A stretch of DNA of 64,000 nt from Mycobacterium sp. 852014-52450_SCH5900713 (GCF_001667075.1 NZ_LZIL01000051.1:62001-126000); one strand, 5' to 3'. Shown: positions 35,772 to 46,040, counted from the stretch's first letter. Made by a program: numbers and translations. Notes: generated by a model not told the origin, from the sequence alone.

Positions 35772-35863
35772 ACGGACCTGGACTCGACCGCCTACCCCGA
35801 CGAGACCGGTTGAAACGACGGTGTTTTGCCGCAACCGCACCGGAGTTTGCGCCGCTGGCAGCA

Positions 35864-35888
35864 GTTTCAACGCCCCGGGCCCGGGTAT
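35864..35888 (+). promoter_or_regulatory. SigF-type promoter of the hemerythrin gene
   Basis: GTTT (35864-35867), a 15-bp spacer and GGGTAT (35883-35888) match the SigF consensus. The -10 ends 43 bp before the ATG. The hemerythrin gene thus shares promoter type and spacing with the Mn catalase and dps genes in this window. Confidence 0.65.
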
Positions 35889-35931
35889 CCGCAGGCCACT
35901 TCGAGTGACAAGCCCAACTGGAAGGCAAGGC

Positions 35932-36510
35932 ATGGATGCAATCACTTTTCTTCGCCAGGACCACAAGAGTGTCCTCGGTCTGTTCGAGACGCTCGACGGG
36001 GCGCCGTCGGGCTCGGGCGCCGAGGCGAGCGGCCTGGAAACGATGGTGAACAACCTCATCATCGCCGAGTCGCAGCACGAAGCCATTGAGGAGCAATTCT
36101 TTTGGCCGGCGGTCCGCGACGCGCTAGGCGACGGACTCGTCGACAAGGCGATCGAGCAGGAGCAGGCCGGCAAGCAGCTGTTGCAGCGGCTCGAGGACGG
36201 CAAGCCCGGCGAGCCGGACTATCACGAGGCGCTGCAGGAGTTCGTGCGCGCGGGCCGCGAACACATCGCGTACGAGCAGGACGTGGTCTGGCCGCAGGTG
36301 GAGCTGGCGATCAGCCGAGAAGAGCTGGAGAAGATCGGCGAAAAGCTGGAGCAGGCAAAGAAAATCGCGCCGACCCGGCCCCATCCGGACACCCCGCCAA
36401 ACCCCACCGTGCTCAAGACGATGGGCTTGGGGGCGGCAATCGTCGACCACATGCGCGACGCGTTGACCGGCCGTGCGGACGACAACCCGCCGGACCCGCA
36501 GGTCAAGTAG
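35932..36510 (+). CDS. Hemerythrin HHE domain protein
   Basis: This 192-residue four-helix hemerythrin-like protein has the expected metal ligands in DHKSVLGLFE (helix 1), ESQHEAIEEQFFWP (helix 2) and REHIAYEQDVVWP (helix 3-4). The C-terminal 50 residues are proline-rich and likely flexible. Start ATG 35932 is supported by a SigF promoter upstream. Such proteins bind a di-iron centre and sense or buffer oxygen, H2O2 or NO. It ends at a shared convergent terminator facing the Mn catalase gene; in M. smegmatis MSMEG_6212 and MSMEG_6213 are a similar pair. Confidence 0.93.
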   Translation: MDAITFLRQDHKSVLGLFETLDGAPSGSGAEASGLETMVNNLIIAESQHEAIEEQFFWPAVRDALGDGLVDKAIEQEQAGKQLLQRLEDGKPGEPDYHEALQEFVRAGREHIAYEQDVVWPQVELAISREELEKIGEKLEQAKKIAPTRPHPDTPPNPTVLKTMGLGAAIVDHMRDALTGRADDNPPDPQVK

Positions 36511-36520
36511 GAGACTTGAA

Positions 36521-36550
36521 GGCCGGGCGCTGGATCCTCAGCGCCCGGCC
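36521..36550 (+). terminator. Strong hairpin terminator between hemerythrin and Mn catalase genes
   Basis: A perfect 12-bp stem (GGCCGGGCGCTG / CAGCGCCCGGCC) with a 6-nt loop, followed by TCTTTGT, starts 10 bp after the hemerythrin stop. As the stem is symmetric it may also end transcripts of the convergent catalase gene. Confidence 0.8.
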
Positions 36551-36562
36551 TCTTTGTCCCAA

Positions 36563-37459
36563 TTAGCTTGTTGGAACGTGCTGTTCGTGCGTGAAGGGCT
36601 TCTCGGCCTTGATGGCGGGTGAGCCCTGCGGGTTCTGCTGTGCACCCTGGTTCTGGCGAGTGCTGCCGCCGAGCCACTGCTGTTCGGGCTTCTCGACGTA
36701 CTCCCATGACATGCCCTTCGGCCACGGCCCCTGGCCCTCGTTCCACGGGCCGCGAATCGATTCGCCGCCACCGTTGGACATGTTGAACGCGACGTTCTGG
36801 AAGCGCGGGTCGCCCGGCAACTGCCCCGGCGGGAAGTTCACCGGAAGCTCATTGAGCGCGGCGGTGAACTGCTGATAGTGCGTCACCTCGCGGGTCATCA
36901 AAAAGTTGAGGGTGTCCTGCACGCCGGGATCGTCGGTGTACTGCTTGAGGTACTCGTACACGATCTTCGCGCGCGATTCGGCCGCGATGTTGTTGCGCAG
37001 GTCGACCGTCGGGTCACCATTGGCATCGATGTAGGCGCCGGTCCAGTTGTTTCCCCCGGAGTCCTTGACGTCCGGCCCACCGCCGCTGAGCACCAGGAAC
37101 AGCGGGTTGACCGATACCGAATGGATGATGCTGTCCCGGCCGTCGCCGCTGGCCACCGCCGGCATCCAGTCGCATTTCTCGTGGGCGATCTTGAGGTTGT
37201 CGTTGAGCCCGTCGAGCAACATGGTGATCATCGATCCGACCATTTCGAGGTGGCTGAGTTCTTCGGTCGCGATGTCCATGAACAGGTCGTACATCTTCGG
37301 GTTCTTCTGCCGCAGCACGAACGCCTGAGTGAAGTACTGCAACGCGGCGGTGAGTTCGCCGTTGGCGCCGCCGAATTGGTCCATCAGCAACGTCGCGAAC
37401 CGCGGGTCCGGCCGGTCGACGCGGACCTCGAATTGAAGATCTTTGTTGTGTACGAACAC
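36563..37459 (-). CDS. Manganese catalase
   Basis: This 298-residue non-haem dimanganese catalase decomposes H2O2. Ferritin-like helices carry the metal ligands: the glutamate in NGELTAALQYFTQAF, the EELSHLEMV helix, an AESRAKIVYEYL helix with a glutamate, and TREVTHYQQF with a histidine. The C-terminal part (SNGGGESIRGPWNEGQGPW) is the conserved wrap-around tail. The GTG start has a GGGAG ribosome site. A SigF-type promoter lies 43 bp upstream. M. tuberculosis has no Mn catalase here. Confidence 0.95.
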   Translation of the reverse strand: MFVHNKDLQFEVRVDRPDPRFATLLMDQFGGANGELTAALQYFTQAFVLRQKNPKMYDLFMDIATEELSHLEMVGSMITMLLDGLNDNLKIAHEKCDWMPAVASGDGRDSIIHSVSVNPLFLVLSGGGPDVKDSGGNNWTGAYIDANGDPTVDLRNNIAAESRAKIVYEYLKQYTDDPGVQDTLNFLMTREVTHYQQFTAALNELPVNFPPGQLPGDPRFQNVAFNMSNGGGESIRGPWNEGQGPWPKGMSWEYVEKPEQQWLGGSTRQNQGAQQNPQGSPAIKAEKPFTHEQHVPTS

Positions 37460-37501
37460 TTGGTCTCCCTTGGCTTGTCGAGAAGGTTATGGTTTCGCCG
37501 G

Positions 37502-37526
37502 GTACCCGCGGCCTTTGCCGCCAAAC
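37502..37526 (-). promoter_or_regulatory. SigF-type promoter of the Mn catalase gene
   Basis: On the minus strand GTTT (37526-37523), a 15-bp spacer and GGGTAC (37507-37502) match the SigF consensus. This is the third instance in the window with an identical 15-bp spacer. Confidence 0.65.
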
Positions 37527-37618
37527 GGCGGTGACAGCAACTTCCGGCGCGGGCCGCCCAGCGCCGCGGACCGGTGTGCGGGTGACGCGACGGCGGCCAT
37601 AGTGGACAATCCGGTCCT

Positions 37619-38317
37619 ATGGAGTTATCGGACCCGAATGCCCGGCACCAGTTGGCCGTGCGCATGGCCGAACTGGCCCGCGACACCGCCGCGCCGCGCT
37701 CGCTCGCTCATGTCCTGAACGACGTGACCAACACCGCCGTAGCGCTGATACCGGCCGCGGACGTCGCCGGGGTGTTGCTGATCAAGGGGGGCGGGGACTT
37801 CGAATCGGTGGCCGACACCGACAGCCTGGCTGCGGAGCTCGACAAGCTACAACACGACTTCAATGAGGGGCCCTGCCACGACGCCGCCCTGAAACAGACG
37901 ATCGTGCGGACCGATGACCTCCGCAATGAACCCCGCTGGCCAAATTATGCGCCGGCGGCTGTGGAACGCGGCGTGCTGAGCAGCCTGTCGTTCAAGCTGT
38001 ATACCGCCGAGCGCACGGCGGGAGCGCTGAACCTGTTCAGCCATAAGGCCAACGTCTGGGACACCGAGGCCGAAACCATCGGCACCATCTTCGCCGCACA
38101 CGCGGCGTCGGCGATCATGGCCAGCCGCCACGGGCAGCAGATGCAATCGGCCCTGTCGACGCGCGACCGGATCGGCCAGGCCAAGGGCATCATCATGGAG
38201 CGCTACAACGTGGACGAACTGCGCGCGTTCGACCTGCTCCGTCAGCTATCCCAGGAGAGCCAGGTCAAGCTCGCCGACATCGCGCAGCGTGTCATCGATA
38301 CTCGCCGCGAAGACTGA
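37619..38317 (+). CDS. GAF-ANTAR regulatory protein
   Basis: This 232-residue protein has an N-terminal GAF sensor domain (about residues 20-165, including FNEGPCHDAALKQ, LSFKLYTAERTAGALNLFS) and a C-terminal ANTAR domain (RDRIGQAKGIIMERYNVDELRAFDLL, then LSQESQVKLADIAQRVI). ANTAR proteins bind paired RNA hexaloops and act as transcription antiterminators. In actinobacteria these GAF-ANTAR proteins are common orphan sensors. It lies divergent from the Mn catalase gene over 159 bp that also hold the catalase SigF promoter. Its RNA targets are unknown. The fadE1 start follows 37 bp after its stop. Confidence 0.93.
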   Translation: MELSDPNARHQLAVRMAELARDTAAPRSLAHVLNDVTNTAVALIPAADVAGVLLIKGGGDFESVADTDSLAAELDKLQHDFNEGPCHDAALKQTIVRTDDLRNEPRWPNYAPAAVERGVLSSLSFKLYTAERTAGALNLFSHKANVWDTEAETIGTIFAAHAASAIMASRHGQQMQSALSTRDRIGQAKGIIMERYNVDELRAFDLLRQLSQESQVKLADIAQRVIDTRRED

Positions 38318-38354
38318 CCCCGCCGCCGCCATCTACGATGGGGTGGCTTCATCG

Positions 38355-39692
38355 ATGAGTCCGGCGCGACGCAGCGCCGGGGAACGGGTGGCCACCGTGT
38401 GGGACTTCGAAACGGACCCGGAATATCAGGCAAAGCTCGACTGGGTCGAAAAGTTCATGGTCGACGAGCTCGAACCGCTCGATCTGGTCGCTCTCGACCC
38501 CTATGACAAGAAGAACGCCGAGATGATGGCGATCCTGCGGCCGTTGCAGCAGCAGGTGAAGGATCAGGGCCTGTGGGCCGCGCATCTGCGGCCGGAGCTC
38601 GGCGGCCAGGGCTTCGGCCAGGTCAAGCTCGCGCTGCTCAACGAGATCCTCGGCCGTTCCCGCTGGGCGCCGTCGGTGTTCGGCTGCCAGGCGCCCGATT
38701 CGGGCAACGCCGAGATCCTGGCGATGTTCGGCACCGACGATCAGAAGGCCCGTTACCTGCAACCGCTGCTCGACGGCGAGATCACCTCGTGCTATTCGAT
38801 GACCGAGCCGCAGGGCGGTTCCGATCCCGGACAGTTCGTCACCGCCGCTACCCGCGACGGCGACTACTGGGTGATCAACGGGGAGAAGTGGTTCTCCACC
38901 AACGCCAAGCACGCCTCGTTCTTCATCGTTATGGCGGTGACAAACCCCGAGTCGCGCACGTACGACAAGATGTCGCTTTTCATCGTCCCGGCCGAGACAC
39001 CGGGCATCGAGATCGTCCGCAACGTGGGCGTGGGAGCCGAGTCGTCGGCGCGCGCCAGCCACGGGTATGTCCGCTACACCGACGTGCGCGTCCCGGCCGA
39101 CCACGTGCTGGGCGGCGAGGGTCAGGCGTTCATGATCGCGCAAACCCGACTCGGCGGCGGGCGCATCCACCACGCGATGCGCACGATCGCTCTGGCGCGC
39201 AGCGCTTTTGACATGATGTGCGAACGTGCCGTGTCCCGAAAGACGCGGCACGGGCGACTGTCCGATTTTCAGATGACCCAGGAGAAGATCGCCGACAGCT
39301 GGATACAGATCGAACAGTTCCGGCTGCTGGTGTTGCGCACCGCGTGGCTGATCGACAAGCACCACGACTACCAGAAGGTGCGCCGCGACATCGCGGCGGT
39401 CAAGGTGGCCATGCCCCAGGTGCTGCATGACGTCGTGCAACGGGCCATGCACCTGCACGGCGCGCTCGGCGTCTCCGATGAGATGCCGTTCGTGAAGATG
39501 ATGGTGGCGGCCGAGTCGCTGGGCATCGCCGACGGCGCCACCGAACTGCATAAGATGACGGTGGCCCGCCGCACCTTGCGCGAATACCAGCCGGTCACAA
39601 CGCCATTCCCGTCCGCGCACATACCCACCAGGCGCGCGGAAGCCCAAGCGCGGCTGGCCGAGCGGCTCGAGCATTCCGTCGCCGAGTTCTGA
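38355..39692 (+). CDS. fadE1: Acyl-CoA dehydrogenase FadE1
   Basis: This 445-residue acyl-CoA dehydrogenase is close to M. tuberculosis FadE1 (447). Conserved blocks are GLWAAHLRPELGGQG, SCYSMTEPQGGSDPGQF, WVINGEKWFSTNAKHASF, the RLGGGRIHHAMRTI helix and the LHGALGVSDEMPF segment near the C-terminus. ATG 38355 (MSPARRSAGERVATVWDF) was chosen; a GTG at 38289 would overlap the upstream gene. It catalyses the first step of beta-oxidation; chain-length preference is unknown. It is convergent with htdZ. Confidence 0.93.
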   Translation: MSPARRSAGERVATVWDFETDPEYQAKLDWVEKFMVDELEPLDLVALDPYDKKNAEMMAILRPLQQQVKDQGLWAAHLRPELGGQGFGQVKLALLNEILGRSRWAPSVFGCQAPDSGNAEILAMFGTDDQKARYLQPLLDGEITSCYSMTEPQGGSDPGQFVTAATRDGDYWVINGEKWFSTNAKHASFFIVMAVTNPESRTYDKMSLFIVPAETPGIEIVRNVGVGAESSARASHGYVRYTDVRVPADHVLGGEGQAFMIAQTRLGGGRIHHAMRTIALARSAFDMMCERAVSRKTRHGRLSDFQMTQEKIADSWIQIEQFRLLVLRTAWLIDKHHDYQKVRRDIAAVKVAMPQVLHDVVQRAMHLHGALGVSDEMPFVKMMVAAESLGIADGATELHKMTVARRTLREYQPVTTPFPSAHIPTRRAEAQARLAERLEHSVAEF

Positions 39693-39764
39693 CCCGGCTG
39701 CACTTAAATCACGCGCACGACACGCCGTAAAGCGCTGCCGTAGTTTAAGTTTCGCGGCAGGAGG

Positions 39765-40220
39765 TCACGACACGTAGCGAACGATGGACTCGGCCACACA
39801 CGCCGGCTTTGGCGCACCCTCGATCTCGACGGTCGTCGACATGGTCGCCTGCACGGCGCCGTTTCCGATGTCATCGACACCGACCAGCGACGTCTGCGCG
39901 CGCACCCGGGAGCCGACCGGAACCGGGGCGGGGAAGCGAACCTTGTTGAGGCCGTAGTTGATTGCGAGCTTGATGCCGTTGACCGTGTAGATCTGGTGCT
40001 GCAGGCGCGGCAACAGGGCCAGGGTCATGAAACCGTGGGCGATCGTCCCACCGAAGGGACCGGCGGCGGCGCGTTCCGGGTCGACGTGGATCCACTGGTG
40101 ATCGCCGGTCGCGTCGGCGAACAGGTTGACGTCTTCCTGGGTGATGGTCACCCAGTCGCTGTGGCCGATGGTTTCGCCGGTAGCGGCCGCGAGTTCGGCT
40201 ACTGATTCGAAGGTGCGCAT
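39765..40220 (-). CDS. htdZ: (R)-specific enoyl-CoA hydratase, MaoC type (Rv0130)
   Basis: This 151-residue hotdog-fold hydratase has the same length as Rv0130 (HtdZ). The active-site motif is DATGDHQWIHVDPERAAAGPFGGTIAHGF, with the catalytic aspartate and histidine near residues 36 and 41. HtdZ hydrates crotonyl-CoA-type trans-2-enoyl-CoAs. It is downstream of, and convergent with, fadE1. A good ribosome site (AAGGAGAAC) and a palindrome over a possible -10 precede it. Confidence 0.95.
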   Translation of the reverse strand: MRTFESVAELAAATGETIGHSDWVTITQEDVNLFADATGDHQWIHVDPERAAAGPFGGTIAHGFMTLALLPRLQHQIYTVNGIKLAINYGLNKVRFPAPVPVGSRVRAQTSLVGVDDIGNGAVQATMSTTVEIEGAPKPACVAESIVRYVS

Positions 40221-40240
40221 AGAGGTTCTCCTTGAGTCCG

Positions 40241-40258
40241 GGCGCTAAGAATAGCGCC
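40241..40258. promoter_or_regulatory. Palindrome GGCGCTA-AGAA-TAGCGCC upstream of htdZ
   Basis: A perfect 7-bp inverted repeat with a 4-bp centre begins 20 bp before the htdZ start. On the minus strand it contains TATTCT, which fits a -10 element, so a bound protein would block the promoter. It could alternatively form a leader hairpin. Confidence 0.4.
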
Positions 40259-40369
40259 GGGGTCCTGGTGCCAGATCAGCCATCCCGGCCCGCCGCACGC
40301 ACGATCCGGTTTGGCGGCGCATACGCGGGGAACCCGTCGGAAGTCACGACCCGCACCGGAAGGAAGCAA

Positions 40370-40543
40370 ATGGGGGACCCGAAGGGCCACAAGACAGAGT
40401 CCGACGTCGAACCGGAGGCTCACGAGTCACGGTCACGCGCCGCGGCCGGAGAGGCCGACGGCTCGTACGTGGGAGCGGCTGGTCCCGACGATTCTTTCGA
40501 TGCCGGGGAAACGGGTGCCGAAGCGCGGAGCCAGCAAGGCTGA
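40370..40543 (+). CDS. Small acidic hypothetical protein (57 aa)
   Basis: This short frame begins at ATG 40370 with GGAAGGA about 5 bp upstream, a better start than upstream GTGs. The product (MGDPKGHKTESDVEPEAHES...) is hydrophilic, acidic and rich in G, A, D and E, probably disordered. Third codon positions are mostly G or C, but no family is recognised. It lies between htdZ and the convergent DUF302 gene. Confidence 0.4.
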   Translation: MGDPKGHKTESDVEPEAHESRSRAAAGEADGSYVGAAGPDDSFDAGETGAEARSQQG

Positions 40544-40566
40544 CCCCATGGACCACAGCGAATCGG

Positions 40567-40965
40567 TTACCGAAGCGCGCCGATCGCGGCCTGCAATTTG
40601 GTGGTGGCCTGATCCGCAACCTCCTGCAGGGCCCCCTGCTCGCCTGTCACCTTAACCATGAGTTGCGGGTCCATCGCTTCGACGAGAACCGCATCGCTAC
40701 CGGCGGGGTCGGTTCGAACCACGACGTTGCACGGCAGTAACTGGCCGATCTGGCGGTGAATGCCCAGCGCGCGATGCGCCAACACCGGGTTGCAGGCACC
40801 CAGGATCACATAGTCCTCCATGTCCTCCCCGAGTTTGTTTTTCAGGGTGGCTTTGACGTCGATCGTGGTCAGCACCCCGAAGCCCTGTTCGGCCAGAGCT
40901 TCCGTTGTCCGTTTCACCGCGTCGTCGAACGAGGTGTGCAACGTGGTGGTCAGCCCTGCAGTCAT
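40567..40965 (-). CDS. DUF302 domain protein
   Basis: This 132-residue DUF302 protein starts MTAGLTTTLHTSFDDAVKRT, continues with EALAEQGFGVLTTIDVKATLKNKLG and has the core YVILGACNPVLAHRALGIHRQIGQLLPCNVVVR. It contains two cysteines (in GACNP and LPCNV) that could act in redox or metal chemistry. The biochemical role of DUF302 is not established. It is the third gene of the minus-strand operon CsoR/CstR-like, DsbA-like, DUF302, with gaps of 29 and 41 bp and a clear ribosome site (AAAGAGGAGAAAA). Its role is probably in the same response. Confidence 0.85.
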   Translation of the reverse strand: MTAGLTTTLHTSFDDAVKRTTEALAEQGFGVLTTIDVKATLKNKLGEDMEDYVILGACNPVLAHRALGIHRQIGQLLPCNVVVRTDPAGSDAVLVEAMDPQLMVKVTGEQGALQEVADQATTKLQAAIGALR

Positions 40966-41006
40966 CGTTTTCTCCTCTTTCCGGTTCTCATCTGTGACGT
41001 GTGGCG

Positions 41007-41621
41007 CTAGGCGGCGGCGCGTGGCCGCTGCAGCTGGGCGAACTGGGGAACCGAACCCAAGGTGGCGACCGCATCGAATACGGCGATCGAGTCCGCGGCG
41101 TCGGGCACCGCGGTCAGGACCGGCCCGAAGAACGCGTGCCCGTCGATCCGCAGGATCGGGCTCCCCCCGGTTTCGCCGAGCGCGTCTTGCGCCGCCTGGT
41201 GTCCACGTCGCACGACGTCGTCCAGCGATGTGTCCGAGGTGGCCGCGGCGGTGGTGTCTCGCGCACCGGCGGCGGTCAACACGTGGGCGACGAGACTGTC
41301 GTCAAGGGGTTCGGAGCCGTCGAAGTACCGTTCACCAAACGCGAAGTACGCGGCGGTCCATCCTGCGGCGCCGCTTTCGCGCGCGATGGCGGCCATCAGC
41401 CGGCCAACTTGTTGCGAGTCGCGCATGCGGGCCTGCTGAGGGGCCGGAAGTTCTCGCCCCTCGTTGAGCACCGCCAAACTCATCAGCTGCCAGTCGACAG
41501 CCATGCCGGTCTTCTCGGCAACGGCGCGAAGCCACCGTGCGGTGTTCCACGAGAACGGGCACACCGGGTCCAACCAGAGTGTGACCGTCGATCCGGCTCG
41601 ACCGCTGTCAGCAGGGTTCAT
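41007..41621 (-). CDS. DsbA-family thioredoxin-fold protein (Rv2466c-like)
   Basis: This 204-residue protein is of the DsbA/mycothiol-dependent reductase group, with the typical WLDPVCPFSWNTARWL active-site block. The second cysteine of the usual CPWC motif is a serine here (CPFS), so the enzyme would act as a monothiol, perhaps through a mixed disulfide with mycothiol. The remaining blocks (GGSPILRIDGHAFFGPVL) fit the Rv2466c family. It has no signal peptide and should be cytosolic. It is co-transcribed with the repressor and DUF302 genes. Confidence 0.82.
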   Translation of the reverse strand: MNPADSGRAGSTVTLWLDPVCPFSWNTARWLRAVAEKTGMAVDWQLMSLAVLNEGRELPAPQQARMRDSQQVGRLMAAIARESGAAGWTAAYFAFGERYFDGSEPLDDSLVAHVLTAAGARDTTAAATSDTSLDDVVRRGHQAAQDALGETGGSPILRIDGHAFFGPVLTAVPDAADSIAVFDAVATLGSVPQFAQLQRPRAAA

Positions 41622-41650
41622 TGCGCTTCCCTCTCGTCGGCACCGGGCCG

Positions 41651-42596
<946 letters not shown>

Positions 42597-42600
<4 letters not shown>

Positions 42601-45515
42601 ACACCGATACCGAGGCCCGTCCGAAATTCATGCGGTTCGTCCGCAGGTTCGCGTGGCCCATCATCATCGGCTGGCTATTACTCACCGTCGCCCTGAACGT
42701 GCTCGTGCCGCCGATCGAGTCGGTCGCACGCAATCACGCGGTGACGATGTCGCCCCAGGACGCTCCGGCGATGATCGCAGCCAAGCGCATGGGCGCAACG
42801 TTCCACGAGTCGGACTCCGACAGCATCGCGATGATCGTCCTGGAGAGCGATAAGCAGCTCGGCGACGAGGCGCACCGCTATTACGACTCCTTGGTGCGCA
42901 AGCTGCAGGCAGACCCCAAGCATGTGCAGCACGTCCAGAACGTCTGGGGCGATCCGCTCACCGCCGCCGGTGTCCAGAGCCGCGACGGCAAGGCCGCCTA
43001 CGTCCAACTCAACCTGGCCGGCAACCAGGGCAGCACCCAGGGCAACCACTCGGTCGACGCGGTGCGGAAGATCGTCGACAAGTCAGAGCCCCCCAAGGGA
43101 CTCAAGGTCTACGTCACCGGTCCGGCCCCCCTGAACACGGACATGAACGAGGCCGCCGACAAGAGCATGTTCAAGATGATGGGCGTCACGGGTGTGGTCA
43201 TCATGATCATGCTGTTCATCGCCTATCGTTCCGTCAGCACGGTTCTTCTGGTCCTGGTCATGGTCGGCTTCGAGATGGGCACGGCCAGGGGGCTTGTCGC
43301 GCTGCTTGGAAACAATGAGCTGTTGGGATTCTCGACGTTCGTCGTTGCGATGCTGTCCTCGTTGGCGATCGCGGCGGGCACGGACTACGCGATCTTCCTC
43401 ATCGGGCGTTACCAGGAGGCGCGTCAGGCCGGTGAAGACCGAGAAACCGCCTACTACACGATGTTTCGCGGGACCTCACACATCATCTTGGGCTCGGGAT
43501 TGACGATCGCCGGTGCTACGTTCTGCCTGCACCTGGCGCGCCTGTCGTACTTCAAGGCACTGGGCATTCCGTCCGCCTTGGGCCTGCTCGTCGTCGTGGC
43601 GGGAGCGATGACCGCGGCCCCCGCCGTCGTCGCGGTGGCAACCCGGTTCGGCCTGCTCGACCCGAGACGGATGATCAAGACGCGCGGCTGGCGGCGCATC
43701 GGCACCGCCACCGTGCGCTGGCCCGGTCCGGTTTTCGCGGCCTCGCTGGTCATAGCGATCGTCGGCATTCTCGTCATGCCGAGCATGAAGGTCAGCTACA
43801 ACGACCGCTTCTACATACCCCGCGGCCTCCCGTCGAGCGTCGGGTACGCGGCAGCGGAGCGCCATTTCAGCGCCGCCACAATGAATCCCGACATCCTGAT
43901 GATCGAAAGCGATCACGACATGCGGAACAGCGGCGACATGATCATCCTCGACAGGCTTGCCAAAGACATCTTTCGCTCACCCGGAATCGCGATGGTGCAG
44001 AGCATCACCCGGCCGCTGGGCGGCCCTATCGAGCACACCTCCATACCCTTCCAGATCAGCGCCCAATCGATCCCGATCCAGCAGAACCTGCAGTTCATGC
44101 GGGACCGCACCGACGACATGCTCAAGATGAGCGACGACCTTGGCGCCATGATCGTCTCGATGCAGCGGATGCAGGGCTTGGTCGGGCAGATGAGCGGCGC
44201 AACCCATCACATGGTCGGCGACATGCACGAGATGCAGGCCACGCTGGACGAGATGCGCGACCACCTTGCGGATTTCGACGATTTCGCTCGGCCGTTCCGC
44301 AGCTATCTGTATTGGGAACAGCACTGTTTCAACATCCCGGTGTGCTGGGCTGCGAGGTCGGTGTTCGAGGCGATCGACGGTGTGGACAAGTTCAGCGAGA
44401 ACATGAGCACCCTGATCAATGACGTGAACAACGTCGACGCGATATTGCCCCAGATGCTCGCCGAGTTCCCGCCGATTATCGCCGTCGCCCAGTCGATGCA
44501 GGGGACTCTGCTCACCATGCACAGCAGCTTCTCCGGTCTGGTCACCCAGATGGCGCAGATGACCGACACGGCGAGCGCGATGGGTCAGGCCTTCGACGCT
44601 TCCCGCAGTGGCGACTACTTCTACCTGCCGCCGGAAGCATTCCAGAATACCGACTTTCAGCGCGGCCTGAAGCTTTTCCTGTCGCCGGACGGCAAGGCCG
44701 CCCGCTTCATCATCACCCACGACGCGGACCCGGCGACGCCTGCGGGCATCTCGGCGGTCATGCCGGAATTGGCCGCCGCACATCAAGCGGTGAAGGGTAC
44801 GACCCTGACGGGCGCCAAGTTCTACCTCGCGGGCACGGCGGCCATCTACCGCGACATCCAGTCGGGCTCCCACTACGACCTGCTGATCGTGGGGCTCGCG
44901 GCGCTGACGCTGATCTTCGTCGTGATGCTGATCATCACGCGTGCGCTGGTCGCATCCCTAATGATCGTCGGCACAGTGCTGCTCTCGTTGGGTGCCGCCT
45001 TCGGGCTCTCGGTGTTGGTGTGGCAACACCTGTTGGGACTGGAATTGAACTGGATCGCACCGGTATTCGGGCTGATCATCCTGCTGGCGGTCGGATCCGA
45101 CTACAACCTGCTGCTGGTTTCCCGCTTCCAGGAGGAGATCGGAGCCGGACTGAAGACCGGCATCATCCGCTCCATGGGCGGGACGGGTGGCGTGGTCACC
45201 TCGGCGGGCCTGGTCTTCGCCTTCACCATGATGTCGATGGTCGCCAGCGACCTGCGCTCAATCGGCCAGGCCGGCAGCACGATTGGTCTCGGCCTGCTGT
45301 TCGACACGTTGATCGTGCGCTCGTTGATGACGCCGTCGATCGCGGCGCTGCTGGGGCGGTGGTTCTGGTGGCCGATGCGCGTGCGGCCCCGCCCCGCCAG
45401 CGCCATGCTGCGGCCCTTCGGACCCCGTCGCCTCGTTCGTTCCCTCCTGCTCGGCGAGGAGGCCGACGCGCCAATCACCAAGCCCGAAAAAACGATGGCG
45501 TCGACGGCGAGGTAA
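42597..45515 (+). CDS. MmpL family RND transporter
   Basis: This 972-residue RND-superfamily exporter of the mycobacterial MmpL type is close in length to MmpL4/MmpL5. It has two repeats of six transmembrane segments. Each carries an aspartate-tyrosine pair for proton coupling, in [12 protein letters not shown] (D263/Y264) and [12 protein letters not shown] (D835/Y836). The second periplasmic loop has a long helical coiled region (about residues 500-680). MmpL proteins export siderophores, glycolipids, trehalose mycolates or drugs. The divergent CsoR/CstR-like repressor is an unusual partner. Confidence 0.94.
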
Positions 45516-45542
45516 CGACCAGGGTCGCGGCAAGATGGGGTT

Positions 45543-46040
45543 GTGCGGCTGCTGCTGATTTCCGATACCCACGTCCCCAGACGCGCCCGCGACCTGCCCG
45601 CACGGATTTGGGATGAGGTGGACGCGGCCGACGTCGTCGTGCACGCCGGCGACTGGGTGGTGCCCGAGCTGCTCGACGAACTCGAAGCCAGGTCGGCCCG
45701 GCTGGTCGCCTGCTGGGGCAACAACGACGGGCCGGCACTGCGGGCCAGGCTGCCGGAACGGGCGGACGTGACCCTGGCGGGTGTGCGATTCACGGTGGTG
45801 CACGAGACCGGCGCGGCGACGGGCCGCGAAGCCCGGATGTCGCGGTTGTATCCCGACACCCACGTCCTGGTGTTCGGGCACAGCCACATCCCCTGGGACA
45901 GCCACACCGACACCGGCCTGCGCCTGCTCAATCCGGGCTCGCCGACGGACCGGCGCCGACAACCGTTCTGCACCTACATGACCGCCGACGTCGCCGACGG
46001 GACCCTCGCCGACGTCGTCCTGCATCGCCTCCAGAGGTAA
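45543..46040 (+). CDS. Metallophosphoesterase, YfcE/MJ0936 type
   Basis: This 165-residue calcineurin-like phosphoesterase has the metal motifs DTHVP, VVHAGDWV, WGNND and VFGHSHIP in canonical order. Small members of this type act as phosphodiesterases on cyclic or model substrates; the physiological substrate is unknown. The GTG start (VRLLLISDTHV) gives a compact domain of typical length. It follows mmpL by 27 bp on the same strand and might be co-transcribed. Confidence 0.92.
   Translation: MRLLLISDTHVPRRARDLPARIWDEVDAADVVVHAGDWVVPELLDELEARSARLVACWGNNDGPALRARLPERADVTLAGVRFTVVHETGAATGREARMSRLYPDTHVLVFGHSHIPWDSHTDTGLRLLNPGSPTDRRRQPFCTYMTADVADGTLADVVLHRLQR

Noticed and set aside
39702..39750. 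ACTTAAA and TTTAAGT arms between fadE1 and htdZ as a terminator
   Set aside because: The arms are 7 bp, AT-rich and 35 bp apart, so a stable hairpin is unlikely.
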